64,000 nucleotides of DNA from Microlunatus sp. Gsoil 973 (GCF_009707365.1 NZ_CP046122.1:3596001-3660000); one strand, 5' to 3'; positions 1 through 8,606 are shown, counted from the stretch's first letter. Notes: generated by a model from the sequence alone, not told the origin. Program-made: numbers and translations.

Positions 1-714
1 CCGGATGCCGGCACGGCGCGGGTGGCCGGCTACGACGTCGTCACCCAGGCAGCACAGGTCCGGAGCTCGATCAGCCTGACCGGCCAGTACGCCGCCGTCG
101 ACGAGGTGTTGACCGGTCGGGAGAACCTGATCATGATGTGCCGGCTGACCGGGCTCAACCGCCATCGGGCGCGCCGCCGGGCGAAAGAACTGCTGGACCG
201 CTTCGACCTCGGCGAAGTGGCCGATCGCCCGGCCGGGCGCTATTCCGGAGGTCTGCGGCGCCGTCTGGATCTGGCGATCGGGCTGATCACGATTCCGCCG
301 GTGATCTTCCTCGACGAACCGACGACCGGTCTGGACACCCGCAGCCGGCAGGCGCTGTGGGAACTGATCGCCTCGCTTCCGAACGTCGGTGCAACGGTCT
401 TCCTCACCACCCAGGATCTGGCCGAGGCGGATCATCTCGCCGACCGGATCGTCGTCATCGACAACGGTGCCGTCGTCGCCGAGGGCACTCCCACGCAGCT
501 CAAGTCACGGGTCGGCACCGACGTCGTCGAACTCCGGGACAAGGACGGCCGGCTGGTCACCGAGATCGGTACCGACGGCACCGCGGCCGGGCTGCGCCGG
601 GTGTTGGAGTCGCTGCGGCGCGAGCAACGCGACCTTCGGGTCGTCGTTCGCAGCCCAAGCCTCGACGACGTCTTCCTCAGCCTGACCGAGCAGCAGAAGG
701 AGACAGCAGCATGA
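1..714 (+). CDS. ABC transporter ATP-binding protein, DrrA-like (5' end outside window)
   Basis: ATPase subunit of an ABC-2 type exporter, the class that includes daunorubicin-resistance DrrA. The frame is open from base 1, so the start and the Walker A loop lie upstream of the window. Visible are the ABC signature (YSGGLRRRLDLA), Walker B with the D-loop (VIFLDEPTTGLD), and a switch segment reading TTQDLAEAD. The Gln in place of the usual His is common in DrrA proteins. The last 80 or so residues match the C-terminal extension of this subfamily. The stop overlaps the start of the permease by four bases (ATGA), so the two are translationally coupled. The exported substrate cannot be read from the sequence. 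Confidence 0.93.
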   Translation, partial: PDAGTARVAGYDVVTQAAQVRSSISLTGQYAAVDEVLTGRENLIMMCRLTGLNRHRARRRAKELLDRFDLGEVADRPAGRYSGGLRRRLDLAIGLITIPPVIFLDEPTTGLDTRSRQALWELIASLPNVGATVFLTTQDLAEADHLADRIVVIDNGAVVAEGTPTQLKSRVGTDVVELRDKDGRLVTEIGTDGTAAGLRRVLESLRREQRDLRVVVRSPSLDDVFLSLTEQQKETAA

Positions 715-1514
715 CCGCGATCATCTTCGGCCGGCCCACCCCGTCGGTCATCAGCTCCGCATCCGGCCCGGCCACGCAGCTGATCTTTATCGGCCGGAGC
801 CTGCGGCACAGCCTGCGCGATCCCGAGGCGTTGATCATGGCGATCGCCATGCCGGTGATCCTGATGCTGATGTTCACCTACGTCTTCGGCGGTGCGATCC
901 AGCGCGACGGCAACTACGTCAACTACGTGGTCCCCGGAGTCATCCTGCTGTGTGCCGGGTTCGGCGCGGCCAGCACGTCCACCGCAGTCGCCCGGGACAT
1001 GACCAACGGCGTGATCGACCGGTTCCGCAGCATGCCGGTGCACAGTCCGATGGTGGTCGGCGGGCACGTGGTCGCCAGCCTGGCCAGGAACCTGTTCGCC
1101 ACGGGTATCGTCGTCGGGGTCGGCTGGTTGATCGGCTGGCGCCCGTCGGCGAACCCGCTCGGCTGGCTGGCGACCGCCGCAGTCATCGCCGTCTACATTC
1201 TGGCGATCACCACGTTGTTCGCCGCGCTGGGACTGCTCGCCTCGAGCCCGGAATCGGCCAGCAACTTCGGTTTCGCAATCTTGTTCCTGCCCTATCTGTC
1301 GAGTGCGTTCGTACCGGTCGGCACCATGCCGACCTGGCTGCAGTGGTTCGCCGCGCACCAGCCGGTGACACCGATCATCGAGACCCTGCGGTCGTTGCTG
1401 ATGGGCACGCCGTTGGGTCACAACGGGTGGTACGCCATCGGCTGGTGCCTGCTGATCCTGGTCGGCAGCGCCGTGTGGTCGGCTTGGCTCTTCTCCAGGC
1501 GCCGCGCCCGCTGA
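711..1514 (+). CDS. ABC-2 type transporter permease, DrrB-like
   Basis: Membrane subunit (267 aa) paired with the preceding ATPase. The start is the ATG inside the ATGA overlap at 711; the same frame is open further upstream only as an antisense-like shadow. About six hydrophobic segments are visible, beginning near residue 40 (LIMAIAMPVILMLMFTYVFG), with the typical ABC-2 motif region RDMTNGVIDRFRSMP in the first cytoplasmic loop and a short basic C-terminus. It forms a homodimeric or heterodimeric pore for efflux. It ends 40 bases before a nested pair of insertion sequences, which sit in the convergent spacer to the LysR gene and do not cut this gene. Confidence 0.92.
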   Translation: MTAIIFGRPTPSVISSASGPATQLIFIGRSLRHSLRDPEALIMAIAMPVILMLMFTYVFGGAIQRDGNYVNYVVPGVILLCAGFGAASTSTAVARDMTNGVIDRFRSMPVHSPMVVGGHVVASLARNLFATGIVVGVGWLIGWRPSANPLGWLATAAVIAVYILAITTLFAALGLLASSPESASNFGFAILFLPYLSSAFVPVGTMPTWLQWFAAHQPVTPIIETLRSLLMGTPLGHNGWYAIGWCLLILVGSAVWSAWLFSRRRAR

Positions 1515-1553
1515 CCTTCGGGCACGTGACCGTGGGCCGGCAAATGGGCTTGA

Positions 1554-1561
1554 GGCTAGAG
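1554..1561. repeat. Target-site duplication GGCTAGAG, left copy
   Basis: Eight bases immediately left of the first insertion sequence. The right-hand copy can be rebuilt from 2692-2698 plus base 3796, because the second element later inserted inside it. This marks the original insertion point, between the permease stop and the LysR stop codon. Confidence 0.75.
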
Positions 1562-2691
1562 CTTCCGGTTTACGGGATGAGGTGACACCGCTCCGGTGAG
1601 GGCGGGGTCACGGGTGGGAACCTTTGGTTGCTTCCTGTGACCGAAGGAGACCATCCCGTGACCCCTGATTCCATCATCCATGATCGTCGTGCTGCTCTGA
1701 TTGCCCATGCGGCCAAGGTCGGTGTCACCGAGGCCTGCCGCACGTTCGGTGTGTCTCGACAGTCCTACTACCGATGGGTCCGCCGCGCCCAGCAGTACGG
1801 GTCGGCATCGTTGATGCCGAAGAGCCGCCGGCCACCGGTGATGCCGAACGCGATGAGCCCGGAGGAAGTGTCGAAGATCCTGGCGATCGCGGTCTGCCAG
1901 CCGACCCTGGGTGCCCGCCAGCTGCTGCGTCACCTGGCCCGGATCGGAGTGCGTCGATCGGCGTCCGGAGTTCAAAAGATCCTCCGCAACCACCACCTCG
2001 GACACCGTCAAGACCGGATCGCCGCGTTGAGCCTCGATCACTGCCGCAACCACCGGCGTGGTGACCGATGCCGCTGCCGAGGGCCCATTCGGGTTCTGCC
2101 ACTACAGCCCGCTTCCAGGACGCGAGGTCGCCCTGGATTCCTTCTACGTCGGCAAACTGAAGGGTGTCGGCGCGATCTGGCAGCTCACCGCGATTGACGT
2201 CTGCACCCGGTGGGCGGTGGTCAGCCTGATCGTGGGAGACAAGACCGCCGAGCAGGCTGCCAGCTTCGTTGACCACGTCGCCGCCGAACTCGCCCGGCTC
2301 GATATCACCCTGACCGGCGTGACCACCGACAACGGCCCGGAGTTCACCGGCCGGGCGTTCACCACCCATCTGACCGAGATCGACATCGCTCATCACCGGA
2401 TCCCGCCCCGATCGCCGAACCACAATGCAGTCTGCGAACGCTTCCAAGGCACCGCACTGCACGAGTTCTACCGGCCGATGTTCCACCGGGCCCGGATCGA
2501 CCGCGTCGACGACCTGGACCACGCACTCCAGCACTGGATCGACGACTACAACCAACACCGCCCCAACCACAGCGACTACATGCACGGCCGAACACCCCGC
2601 CAAGTCCTTGATCAACACCCACTCCGCTAACCTCAAACCCGAAAGCGCAACCAGAGGCGACCACCTGTCACCTCATCCTGTGATCCGGAAG
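1562..2691 (+). mobile_element. Insertion sequence A, DDE (rve-type) transposase, about 1.13 kb
   Basis: The element is bounded by 25-bp imperfect inverted repeats at 1562-1586 and 2667-2691. They begin CTTCCGG and end GATGAGGTGAC, with 22 of 25 positions matching. It is flanked by the 8-bp duplication GGCTAGAG (the right copy is split by the second element). It carries one transposase reading frame, broken by a frameshift. The architecture (N-terminal helix-turn-helix, C-terminal rve/DDE core, one gene filling the element) is that of the IS481/IS3-like superfamily. I cannot fix the exact IS family without a database search. Confidence 0.85.
1658..2630 (+). pseudogene. Transposase of insertion sequence A, frameshifted
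   Basis: The start is GTG 1658, preceded by the ribosome site GAAGGAG. The first frame encodes a helix-turn-helix domain (VTEACRTFGVSRQSYYRW) and runs into the linker HHLGHRQDRIAALS near 2030. The second half, in the +1 frame, resumes as ITAATTGVVTDAAAEGPFGF and carries the rve core with DDE residues in ALDSFY, TTDNGPEF and NAVCERF. Skipping one base around 2032-2036 (sequence gagcctcgatcac) joins the halves without loss. There is no A/T-rich slippery run, so a disabling one-base insertion or a sequencing error is more likely than programmed frameshifting. The downstream half could start at GTG 2058. Confidence 0.8.
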
Positions 2692-2698
2692 GGCTAGA
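2692..2698. repeat. Target repeat GGCTAGA between the two insertion sequences
   Basis: This is the remaining part of the right-hand duplication of element A. Bases 2693-2698 (GCTAGA) are also the left-hand duplication of element B. The two elements are separated only by these seven bases. Confidence 0.75.
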
Positions 2699-3789
2699 TG
2701 TACCCGGCCACGAGATTGGTTACAGCCGGCTGATCGGTGGGAGCCCGCCGAGTGCGGTGTGTCGGCGTCGAGTGTTGTAGAGGTTGAGCCAGGGCGCAAG
2801 GGCCGCTGCGCGTTCGGCGTTGCTGGTGAAGACTTGGTGGTAGGCCCACTCGATGGCCAGGGTGCGGTTGAAGCGTTCGACTTTGCCGTTCTGCCACGGG
2901 CAGTGCGGCTTGATGAACTTGTGTTTGGCGCCGATCGTCGTGATCACAGCAGCGAGGTCGGCTGATCGGCGATAGGACCAGTGATTGTCGGTGATCACGC
3001 GTTCGATCCGGTCGATGCCGTGATCGGCGAAGTATTGCGCGGCGCGCGCCAGGAAGCTGGCGCAGGTAGGTCCTTTCTCGTCGTCCAGGATCTCGGAGTA
3101 GGCCAGCCGGGAGTGGTCATCGACAAGCGGGTGGACGTAGTCGTAGCCGATCCGGGCCTTCTTCGCTGCGGCGGTTGAGCCCATCTGCCGGCCGTGGGCC
3201 TTCCAGCCGCCACCATCGGGGATTTTGCCTATTTTCTTGACATCCATGTGCACCAGCTCGCCCGGACGATCGCGCTCATAGCGGGTTGTGGTGGTCTTGG
3301 AGGCTCTGATCACCTCACCGGTCAACGGATCACAGTCGGCCAGGTAAGGAATCTGGCGACGGCGCAGGACCCGGCACACGGTGCGGGCCGGGACACCGAG
3401 CTCGGGACCAATCCAGTCCTGGCCCCGCCGTTGGCTCCGGCGCAGCTCGATGATCTTGTTCTCCACCGCTACCGGAGTCCGGTTCGGGCAGTGATGCGGA
3501 CGTGAGGACCGGTCTTCCAGACCGGCCTCGCCCTCAGCTCGATACCGTCCAACCCAGCGACTGGCACATTGACGGGACACCCCTTGAGCCTTCGCGGCAT
3601 GGGCGACCTTCCAGCCCTGGTCACAGACACGTTCGACCAACAGCTTGCGGCCACGAACATTCAAACGCGCGTTACGGTGGGACACGAGGACCTCCTGGAA
3701 CGGTGAAGACGGCTATCTCCACCGCACCCGGAGGTCCTCCTCAGGTCAACAACCGACGCGGAGTGTCATCAACGTCCCGGCCGAGTACA
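2699..3789 (-). mobile_element. Insertion sequence B, IS481 family, about 1.09 kb
   Basis: The element runs TGTAC...GTACA. The ends match as imperfect inverted repeats (TGTACcCGGCC against TGTACtCGGCC, then GA, TTG and ACA in register), with the 5'-TGT...ACA-3' termini usual for IS481. It is flanked by the 6-bp direct repeat GCTAGA at 2693-2698 and 3790-3795. It carries one intact transposase on the minus strand. The left duplication is part of the right-hand duplication of element A, so B inserted after A. Confidence 0.88.
2720..3685 (-). CDS. IS481 family transposase
   Basis: Intact 321-aa transposase catalysing cut and strand transfer of insertion sequence B. N-terminus: two helix-turn-helix segments (ERVCDQGWKVAHAAKAQG, then VSRQCASRWVGRYRAEGEAG, the latter highly typical of IS481). 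The rve core follows, with catalytic acids in LVHMDVKKIG, RVITDNHWSYR and NGKVERFNRTL. Its length equals the usual 310-330 aa of the family, and no stop or frameshift interrupts it. The start is ATG 3685 (MSHRNARLNV), about 100 bp inside the right end. The element is therefore probably still competent, unlike its neighbour. Confidence 0.93.
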   Translation of the reverse strand: MSHRNARLNVRGRKLLVERVCDQGWKVAHAAKAQGVSRQCASRWVGRYRAEGEAGLEDRSSRPHHCPNRTPVAVENKIIELRRSQRRGQDWIGPELGVPARTVCRVLRRRQIPYLADCDPLTGEVIRASKTTTTRYERDRPGELVHMDVKKIGKIPDGGGWKAHGRQMGSTAAAKKARIGYDYVHPLVDDHSRLAYSEILDDEKGPTCASFLARAAQYFADHGIDRIERVITDNHWSYRRSADLAAVITTIGAKHKFIKPHCPWQNGKVERFNRTLAIEWAYHQVFTSNAERAAALAPWLNLYNTRRRHTALGGLPPISRL

Positions 3790-3795
3790 GCTAGA
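3790..3795. repeat. Target-site duplication GCTAGA, right copy of element B
   Basis: Six bases identical to 2693-2698. The repeat includes CTA at 3791-3793, the complement of the TAG stop of the LysR gene, so insertion recreated the stop codon and left that protein unchanged. Confidence 0.8.
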
Positions 3796-4690
3796 GGGTC
3801 GCCGACTCGGCCACCAGGGCATCCAGCACCAGGCGTACGGCTCGGCGCGCTGCACGATCGGGGCGGGACAGCGCCTCAAGGTGCCTGCCGGCGCGGATGC
3901 CGGCCAACGGCAGTAAGGCGAACCGACCGGTGGCCCGGGCGCGCGAACTGTGCCGGGGCAGCAGCGCGATGCCGTGCCGGTCCTCCACGAGCCTCTCCGC
4001 CAGTGGAAGGTGAGTGGTCCGGAAGATGATCTTGGCGTCCCGGCCGGCCTGGAGGGACACCGCGGTCAGCACCCGGTCCAGCGGATAGCCCGCCGGTACG
4101 CCGATCCACGGCTCGTCGATCACCTCCTCGGTGGTGACCCGATCGCGCCCGGCCAGTCGATGATCAAGGGCGACGGCGACGTCCACCGGCTCCCGCAACA
4201 GATGGTCCACCTGCAGTCGGCTGCGATCGGCGACCATCCCGCCGTCGGACCGGTGGGCGATGACGATGTCGAAATCCGACGTCAGCTTGTCGAACTCGCC
4301 CTCACCGACGTCCCGCTCGTCGGTGATCAGTTCGATCTCGGGGTACGCGGCCATCCGGTCCAGCAGCCCGGGGATGAGGATCTCGCCGGCTGAGAAGAAG
4401 AAGGCCAGACGTACCGTGCCGCTCGCCGTCTGCCGGTAGCGGTCCCAGTCCGCCTGGGCCTCGGCGACGGCCGTACTGATCTTGATCGCGCTCCGGGCGA
4501 GCGCCGCGCCGGCATCGGTCAGCCGGACGCCCCGGCCGGACCGTTCGAGCAACTGGACACCCACTTGGCGCTGCAGGAGTCGCAACTGCTGGGAGACCGC
4601 CGAGGTGGTCTTGCCGGTCGCCCGGGCAACCTCGGTCACGCTGCCCCGGTCCGCCAATTCCCGCAGCAGCTCGAGATGGGCGACGTCCAT
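3791..4690 (-). CDS. LysR family transcriptional regulator
   Basis: 299-aa LTTR. The N-terminal winged helix-turn-helix covers residues 1-60 (HLELLRELADRGSVTEVARATGKTTSAVSQQL is spread over residues 5-36), then a linker helix and a periplasmic-binding-like effector domain from about residue 90. Length and layout are normal. It is divergent from the EamA exporter gene, with 64 bp between the starts, and a TACAC-N5-GTGTA palindrome lies in that gap. LTTRs usually control the adjacent divergent gene, so this one probably regulates the exporter in response to the exported compound. The C-terminus ends exactly at the target duplication of insertion sequence B and appears intact. Confidence 0.92.
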   Translation of the reverse strand: MDVAHLELLRELADRGSVTEVARATGKTTSAVSQQLRLLQRQVGVQLLERSGRGVRLTDAGAALARSAIKISTAVAEAQADWDRYRQTASGTVRLAFFFSAGEILIPGLLDRMAAYPEIELITDERDVGEGEFDKLTSDFDIVIAHRSDGGMVADRSRLQVDHLLREPVDVAVALDHRLAGRDRVTTEEVIDEPWIGVPAGYPLDRVLTAVSLQAGRDAKIIFRTTHLPLAERLVEDRHGIALLPRHSSRARATGRFALLPLAGIRAGRHLEALSRPDRAARRAVRLVLDALVAESATL

Positions 4691-4700
4691 GTAGTCATCC

Positions 4701-4715
4701 TACACAGTCCGTGTA
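4701..4715. promoter_or_regulatory. Candidate LysR operator TACAC-N5-GTGTA
   Basis: A 15-bp perfect-arm inverted repeat (TACACAGTCCGTGTA) in the 64-bp gap between the divergent LysR and EamA starts, 11 bases upstream of the LysR ATG. Its position and dyad shape suit an LTTR recognition site. The assignment is inference. Confidence 0.5.
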
Positions 4716-4754
4716 TGAGAATGTTCTTGTGCTTGACTGTCGAATCATCGTTGA

Positions 4755-5717
4755 ATGGTCGTCGTGTCCCTTCGAGATCGCCTGCTCGCGGTGTTGGTCG
4801 CGGTGCTGTGGGGGCTGAACTTCCCCGCGACCGAGATCGCCCTGCGACATTTCCCACCGATGCTGCTCGGCGCCCTGCGCTGGGCCTTGCTGGCGATCCC
4901 GGCGGTGCTGTTCGTCCCCCGTCCCAAGGTGAAGCTGCGCTGGCTGATCGGGATCGGGGTCGGCATCGGGCTGGTCCAGTTCGCCTTCCTCTACCTGGGC
5001 ATGGCCGCCGGTATGCCGAGCGGCCTTGCCTCCCTGGTCCTGCAGTGTTCGGCGCCGTTCACGGTCCTGCTGGCGGCAGCGGTGTTCAAGGAACGGTTGC
5101 ACAGACGGCAGGTGATCGGCATCGGCATCGCGGTGCTCGGACTGGCGGCCATCGCCGTCTATCGGTCGCAGGTCGCCGCGCTTCTGCCGGTCGTCCTCAC
5201 GCTGGCCGGCGGCCTGGGTTGGGCCATCGGCAACGTCTGCAGCCGCGGGGCCAAGGCACCCAATCCGCTGCATCTGACCTTGTGGATGGCCGTTGTGCCG
5301 CCGGTGCCGATGTTCGCACTGTCGTTGATCATGGACGGGCCCGACCGGATCGCGGGCGCCTTCAGCACGTTGACCAGTGGGGCGGCCTGGGAATCGGTGC
5401 TCGGCCTGCTCTACATCGTGATCGTCGCGGCCCTGGTCGGCTACGGCATCTGGAACACCCTGCTGTCCCGCAATCCGTCCTCCAGCGTTGCGCCGTTCTC
5501 GATGTTGGTGCCGATCGTCGGCGTGCTGTCCTCCTGGGCGGCCTTCGGCGAACACATCCCGGTCGCCGAACTGGTCGCCGGCGCCGCGGTGATCGGTGGC
5601 GTCCTCTATGCCAGTCGTCCGGTACGCGTCCTCCTGTCGGTGCCGACCCTGCAGGAGCCTGTCGCCGGCGCTGCACCGGTCGATCCCGGTCTGGTGCCGA
5701 CCTCACGAGAACCGTGA
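4755..5717 (+). CDS. EamA/DMT family transporter
   Basis: 320-aa member of the drug/metabolite transporter superfamily, with ten predicted membrane segments in two EamA repeats (residues 5-135 and 150-290). The first begins RLLAVLVAVLWGLNFPATEIAL and contains the conserved W-G-x-N-F pattern. The family exports amino acids or other small metabolites; the substrate here is unknown. The start ATG 4755 has no clear Shine-Dalgarno site, and GTG 4764 is an alternative. It is divergent from a LysR gene that probably regulates it. The residues after the last helix (TLQEPVAGAAPVDPG) form a short, probably disordered tail. Confidence 0.9.
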   Translation: MVVVSLRDRLLAVLVAVLWGLNFPATEIALRHFPPMLLGALRWALLAIPAVLFVPRPKVKLRWLIGIGVGIGLVQFAFLYLGMAAGMPSGLASLVLQCSAPFTVLLAAAVFKERLHRRQVIGIGIAVLGLAAIAVYRSQVAALLPVVLTLAGGLGWAIGNVCSRGAKAPNPLHLTLWMAVVPPVPMFALSLIMDGPDRIAGAFSTLTSGAAWESVLGLLYIVIVAALVGYGIWNTLLSRNPSSSVAPFSMLVPIVGVLSSWAAFGEHIPVAELVAGAAVIGGVLYASRPVRVLLSVPTLQEPVAGAAPVDPGLVPTSREP

Positions 5718-5725
5718 CGGCTGAG

Positions 5726-5751
5726 TGTCGAATTCCGGACCGCGCGCTCGT
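5726..5751 (+). promoter_or_regulatory. Candidate ECF42-type promoter (TGTCGA-N17-CGT)
   Basis: TGTCGA at 5726-5731 is followed after 17 bases by CGT at 5749-5751, and the DGPF gene starts 54 bases further on. From memory, ECF42 target promoters carry TGTCGA at -35 and CGA/TC at -10. Their usual target is the DGPF gene next to the sigma factor, which is the arrangement here. Autoregulation is inferred, not shown. Confidence 0.5.
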
Positions 5752-5805
5752 GTAGCAGGTGACAGGCCGGATGCGCCGGCCGTAGGTTCGGTTCAGGAGG
5801 ACAAC

Positions 5806-6159
5806 ATGCCGCACTATCTGATCAGCGTGTATCAGCCGCAGAGCGAGACGACGCCACCGCCGGAGGTGCTCGGTCCGATCATGGAGCAGGTCAACGCGAT
5901 CAACCGGGAGATGCAGCAGGCGGGAGTTTGGGTCTACTCCGGGGGCCTGGACTATCCCAGCACGGCGACCGTGATAACCACCGAGGGCGGCCAGCCGGTG
6001 CTGACCGACGGCCCGTTCGTCGAGCTCAAGGAGTACCTCGGCGGGTTCACCATCATCGATGTCACCGATCTTGATGTCGCGCTCGACTGGGCCAGGCGGC
6101 TTCAGGCAGCGATCGGTCTGCCACTCGAGGTCCGACCCTTCTTCGATGTGCACAGCTGA
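5806..6159 (+). CDS. YCII-related / DGPF domain protein
   Basis: 117-aa small protein of the YCII/DGPF family. ATG 5806 follows a strong ribosome site (TCAGGAGGACAAC); an upstream in-frame extension is unsupported. The family signature [16 protein letters not shown] is present at residues 66-81, with the N-terminal [10 protein letters not shown] strand. Biochemical function is unknown. In actinobacteria these proteins are encoded beside ECF42 sigma factors and are their characteristic targets. Here the stop overlaps the sigma-factor start by 14 bases, so the two form one transcription unit. Confidence 0.9.
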
Positions 6160-7462
6160 TCCGCGCACCGATGATGCCCGGATCGGGCAGATCTTCCGGG
6201 AGGAGTACGGCCGCGCCGTCGCCGTACTCACCCGGACGTTCGGTGATCTTGATCTTGCCGAGGACGCCGTCCAGGACGCGTTCGCCGTCGCCGTACGACG
6301 CTGGCCTGTCGACGGCGTTCCGCCCAGCCCGGCCGGCTGGATCATCACCACAGCACGCAACCGCGGTATCGACCGGCTGCGCCGGGAGTCCCGGCGGGAC
6401 AGCAAACACGCCGAGGCCACTGCGCTGGCCGAGCAGCTCTCCGGCGACGACCGGACCGGTGACGAGGAGTGGCCGGTGCGCGACGATCGTCTGCGGTTGA
6501 TCTTCACCTGTTGCCATCCCGCGCTGGCGCCGACCGCCCAGGTGGCCCTCACCCTCCGACTGCTGGGCGGGTTGAGTACACCGGAGATCGCCCGCGCCTT
6601 CCTCGTACCGGAAGCCACCATGGCGCAGCGCATCGTCCGGGCCAAGTCCAAGATCAGGGGCGCACGCATCCCCTACCGGATCCCTACCGATGCCAATCTT
6701 CCCGACCGGCTCCGAGCCGTCCTCGCCGTGGTCTATCTGATCTTCAACGAGGGCTACACCGCCAGTTCCGGCGACAGCCTGGTCCGCGACGATCTTGCCG
6801 CGGAGGCGATCAGGTTTGGCAGGCTGTTGCTGGACCTGATGCCGGACGAACCGGAGGTCCGCGGGTTGCTGGCGCTGATGCTGCTCACCCAGGCGCGCCG
6901 TCGTGCCCGGGTCGGGTCGAACGGCGAATTGGTGCCATTGGCCGAACAGGATCGCACGCTGTGGGACGCTGATCTGATCAGCGAGGGTCAGGAGTTGGTC
7001 CTGCAGTGCATCCGCCGCAACCGGCCGGGACCGTACCAGCTCCAGGCGGCGATCAATGCGGTGCACAGCGACGCCACACGGCTGGAGGACACCGACTGGC
7101 AGCAGATCGTCGCGCTGTACGACCAGCTGCTGGTGATCGCGCCCACTCCGATGGTCGAGCTCAACCGGGCCATCGCCCTGGCCGAGGTCGACGGGCCGGA
7201 GGTGGCGTTGGCCGCCGTCGAGGCGTTGCGGACGGCGTCCGGCCCCGCGACCGGGCCGGGCCGGCGGATGGAGCAAGGGCTGCTGGAGCGCAGCCACCTG
7301 TTCCACACCGTACGGGCGGATCTGCTGCGCCGGCTCGGCCGGGACGCGGAGGCGCTGCACGCCTACGACGAGGCGATCGACCTGGCGGCCAACACCGCCG
7401 AACGCTCCTTCCTGGAGCAGCGTCGCGCCGAGCTTTCGAAGGGACCGCTACCCGGCAGGTAG
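6146..7462 (+). CDS. ECF42-type RNA polymerase sigma factor with long C-terminal extension
   Basis: 438-aa sigma-70 family protein. ATG 6146 ([14 protein letters not shown]) lies inside the end of the DGPF gene; the frame is open upstream but has no signal there. Sigma region 2 covers about residues 15-85 ([20 protein letters not shown]) and region 4 about residues 120-175 ([23 protein letters not shown]). The remaining 250 residues form the helical, TPR-like extension that defines ECF42 and is needed for activity in studied members. There is no anti-sigma gene nearby, as is usual for this group. Confidence 0.92.
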
Positions 7463-7472
7463 ATTGCGGGCC

Positions 7473-8606
7473 GTGGGTTATCGGTCCAACAGTTTTCGGG
7501 TACGCGCCATCACACCGGCGGAGCACGTCGCGTTCAACGCCACGCGGCCGAGTGTGAGTTTCTTGCAGACCCCGGCCTGGGCCGAGGTGAAGAGCGAATG
7601 GCGCAGCGAGTCACTCGGCTGGTACGACGACCAGGACCGGTTGGTGGGTGCCGGGCTGGTGCTCCATCGCCGGCTGCCGAGGCTCAATCGCAGCCTCGCC
7701 TACCTGCCGGAGGGCCCGGTGATCGACTGGGCCTCCGACGATCTCGGCGCCTGGTTGGGTCCGCTGGCCGACTATCTGAAGAAGGTCGGAGCGTTCGCTG
7801 TTCGGATCGGTGCCCCGGTGGTCGCCCGGCGCTGGCAGGCGGCGACGATCAAGGCAGCCATCGCCGACCCGATGATCAAGAGACTCAGCGACGTGCCACC
7901 GGACGAGATCAACGCCGCCGCGACGAGGGCGTACGGTCAGCTGCGACACCTGGGCTGGCGCCCGCCGACCGAGGACGACGGCGGATTCACCGCCGGCCAG
8001 CCCCGCTGGGTGTTCCAGCTACCGCTGGCCGGCAAGGATGAAGATCAACTTCTGGCAGGCATGAACCAGCTGTGGCGCCGCAACATCAAGAAGGCCACGA
8101 AATCCGGCGTTGTGGTCACCCAGGGCAAGGCCGACGATCTGCCGGACTTCCACCGGATCTACACGGAAACCGCGGACCGTGATCATTTCACCCCACGACC
8201 GCTGTCGTACTTCCAGACCATGTTCGGCGCGCTGCGAGCCGAGGATCCGGATCGGATCCGGCTCTACCTCGCCCATCACGACGGCGATCTTGTCGCGGCG
8301 ACCACCTGGGTGCGGGTCGGGGAACACGCCTGGTACAGCTACGGCGCCTCGACAACGGCCAAACGGGAGGTCCGTGGATCCAACGCCGTGCAATGGCGGA
8401 TGATCACCGATGCCAAGGCTGCGGGCGCGACAGTGTACGACCTGCGCGGGATCACCGACACCGTTGACGGCGAGGACCCGCACGCCGGGTTGATCCAGTT
8501 CAAGGTGGGCACCGGTGGCGAGGCCGTGGAGTATCTCGGCGAGTGGGACCTGCCGCTGAACAAGCTGCTCTACAAGGCGTTCACCGTCTACCTGGCGCGG
8601 CGATGA
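7473..8606 (+). CDS. FemA/FemB/FemX-like aminoacyltransferase (peptidoglycan bridge formation)
   Basis: 377-aa protein with two GNAT-like folds, the FemABX family that adds amino acids from aminoacyl-tRNA to the peptidoglycan stem peptide or lipid II. GTG 7473 is chosen; a TTG at 7464 is the only upstream alternative and sits almost on the sigma-factor stop. Recognisable segments include VSFLQTPAWAEVKSEW near the N-terminus, LWRRNIKKATKSGV, and the C-terminal VYDLRGITDTVDGEDPHAGL followed by FKVGTGGEAVEYLGEWD. It is followed after 72 bp by an alanine-racemase-like gene, a pairing seen in other actinobacteria. The amino acid donor is unknown. Confidence 0.9.
   Translation: MGYRSNSFRVRAITPAEHVAFNATRPSVSFLQTPAWAEVKSEWRSESLGWYDDQDRLVGAGLVLHRRLPRLNRSLAYLPEGPVIDWASDDLGAWLGPLADYLKKVGAFAVRIGAPVVARRWQAATIKAAIADPMIKRLSDVPPDEINAAATRAYGQLRHLGWRPPTEDDGGFTAGQPRWVFQLPLAGKDEDQLLAGMNQLWRRNIKKATKSGVVVTQGKADDLPDFHRIYTETADRDHFTPRPLSYFQTMFGALRAEDPDRIRLYLAHHDGDLVAATTWVRVGEHAWYSYGASTTAKREVRGSNAVQWRMITDAKAAGATVYDLRGITDTVDGEDPHAGLIQFKVGTGGEAVEYLGEWDLPLNKLLYKAFTVYLARR

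Noticed and set aside
2026-2064. Programmed frameshift in element A
   Set aside because: No A-rich slippery sequence or obvious stimulatory structure. A simple indel is more economical, though not excluded.
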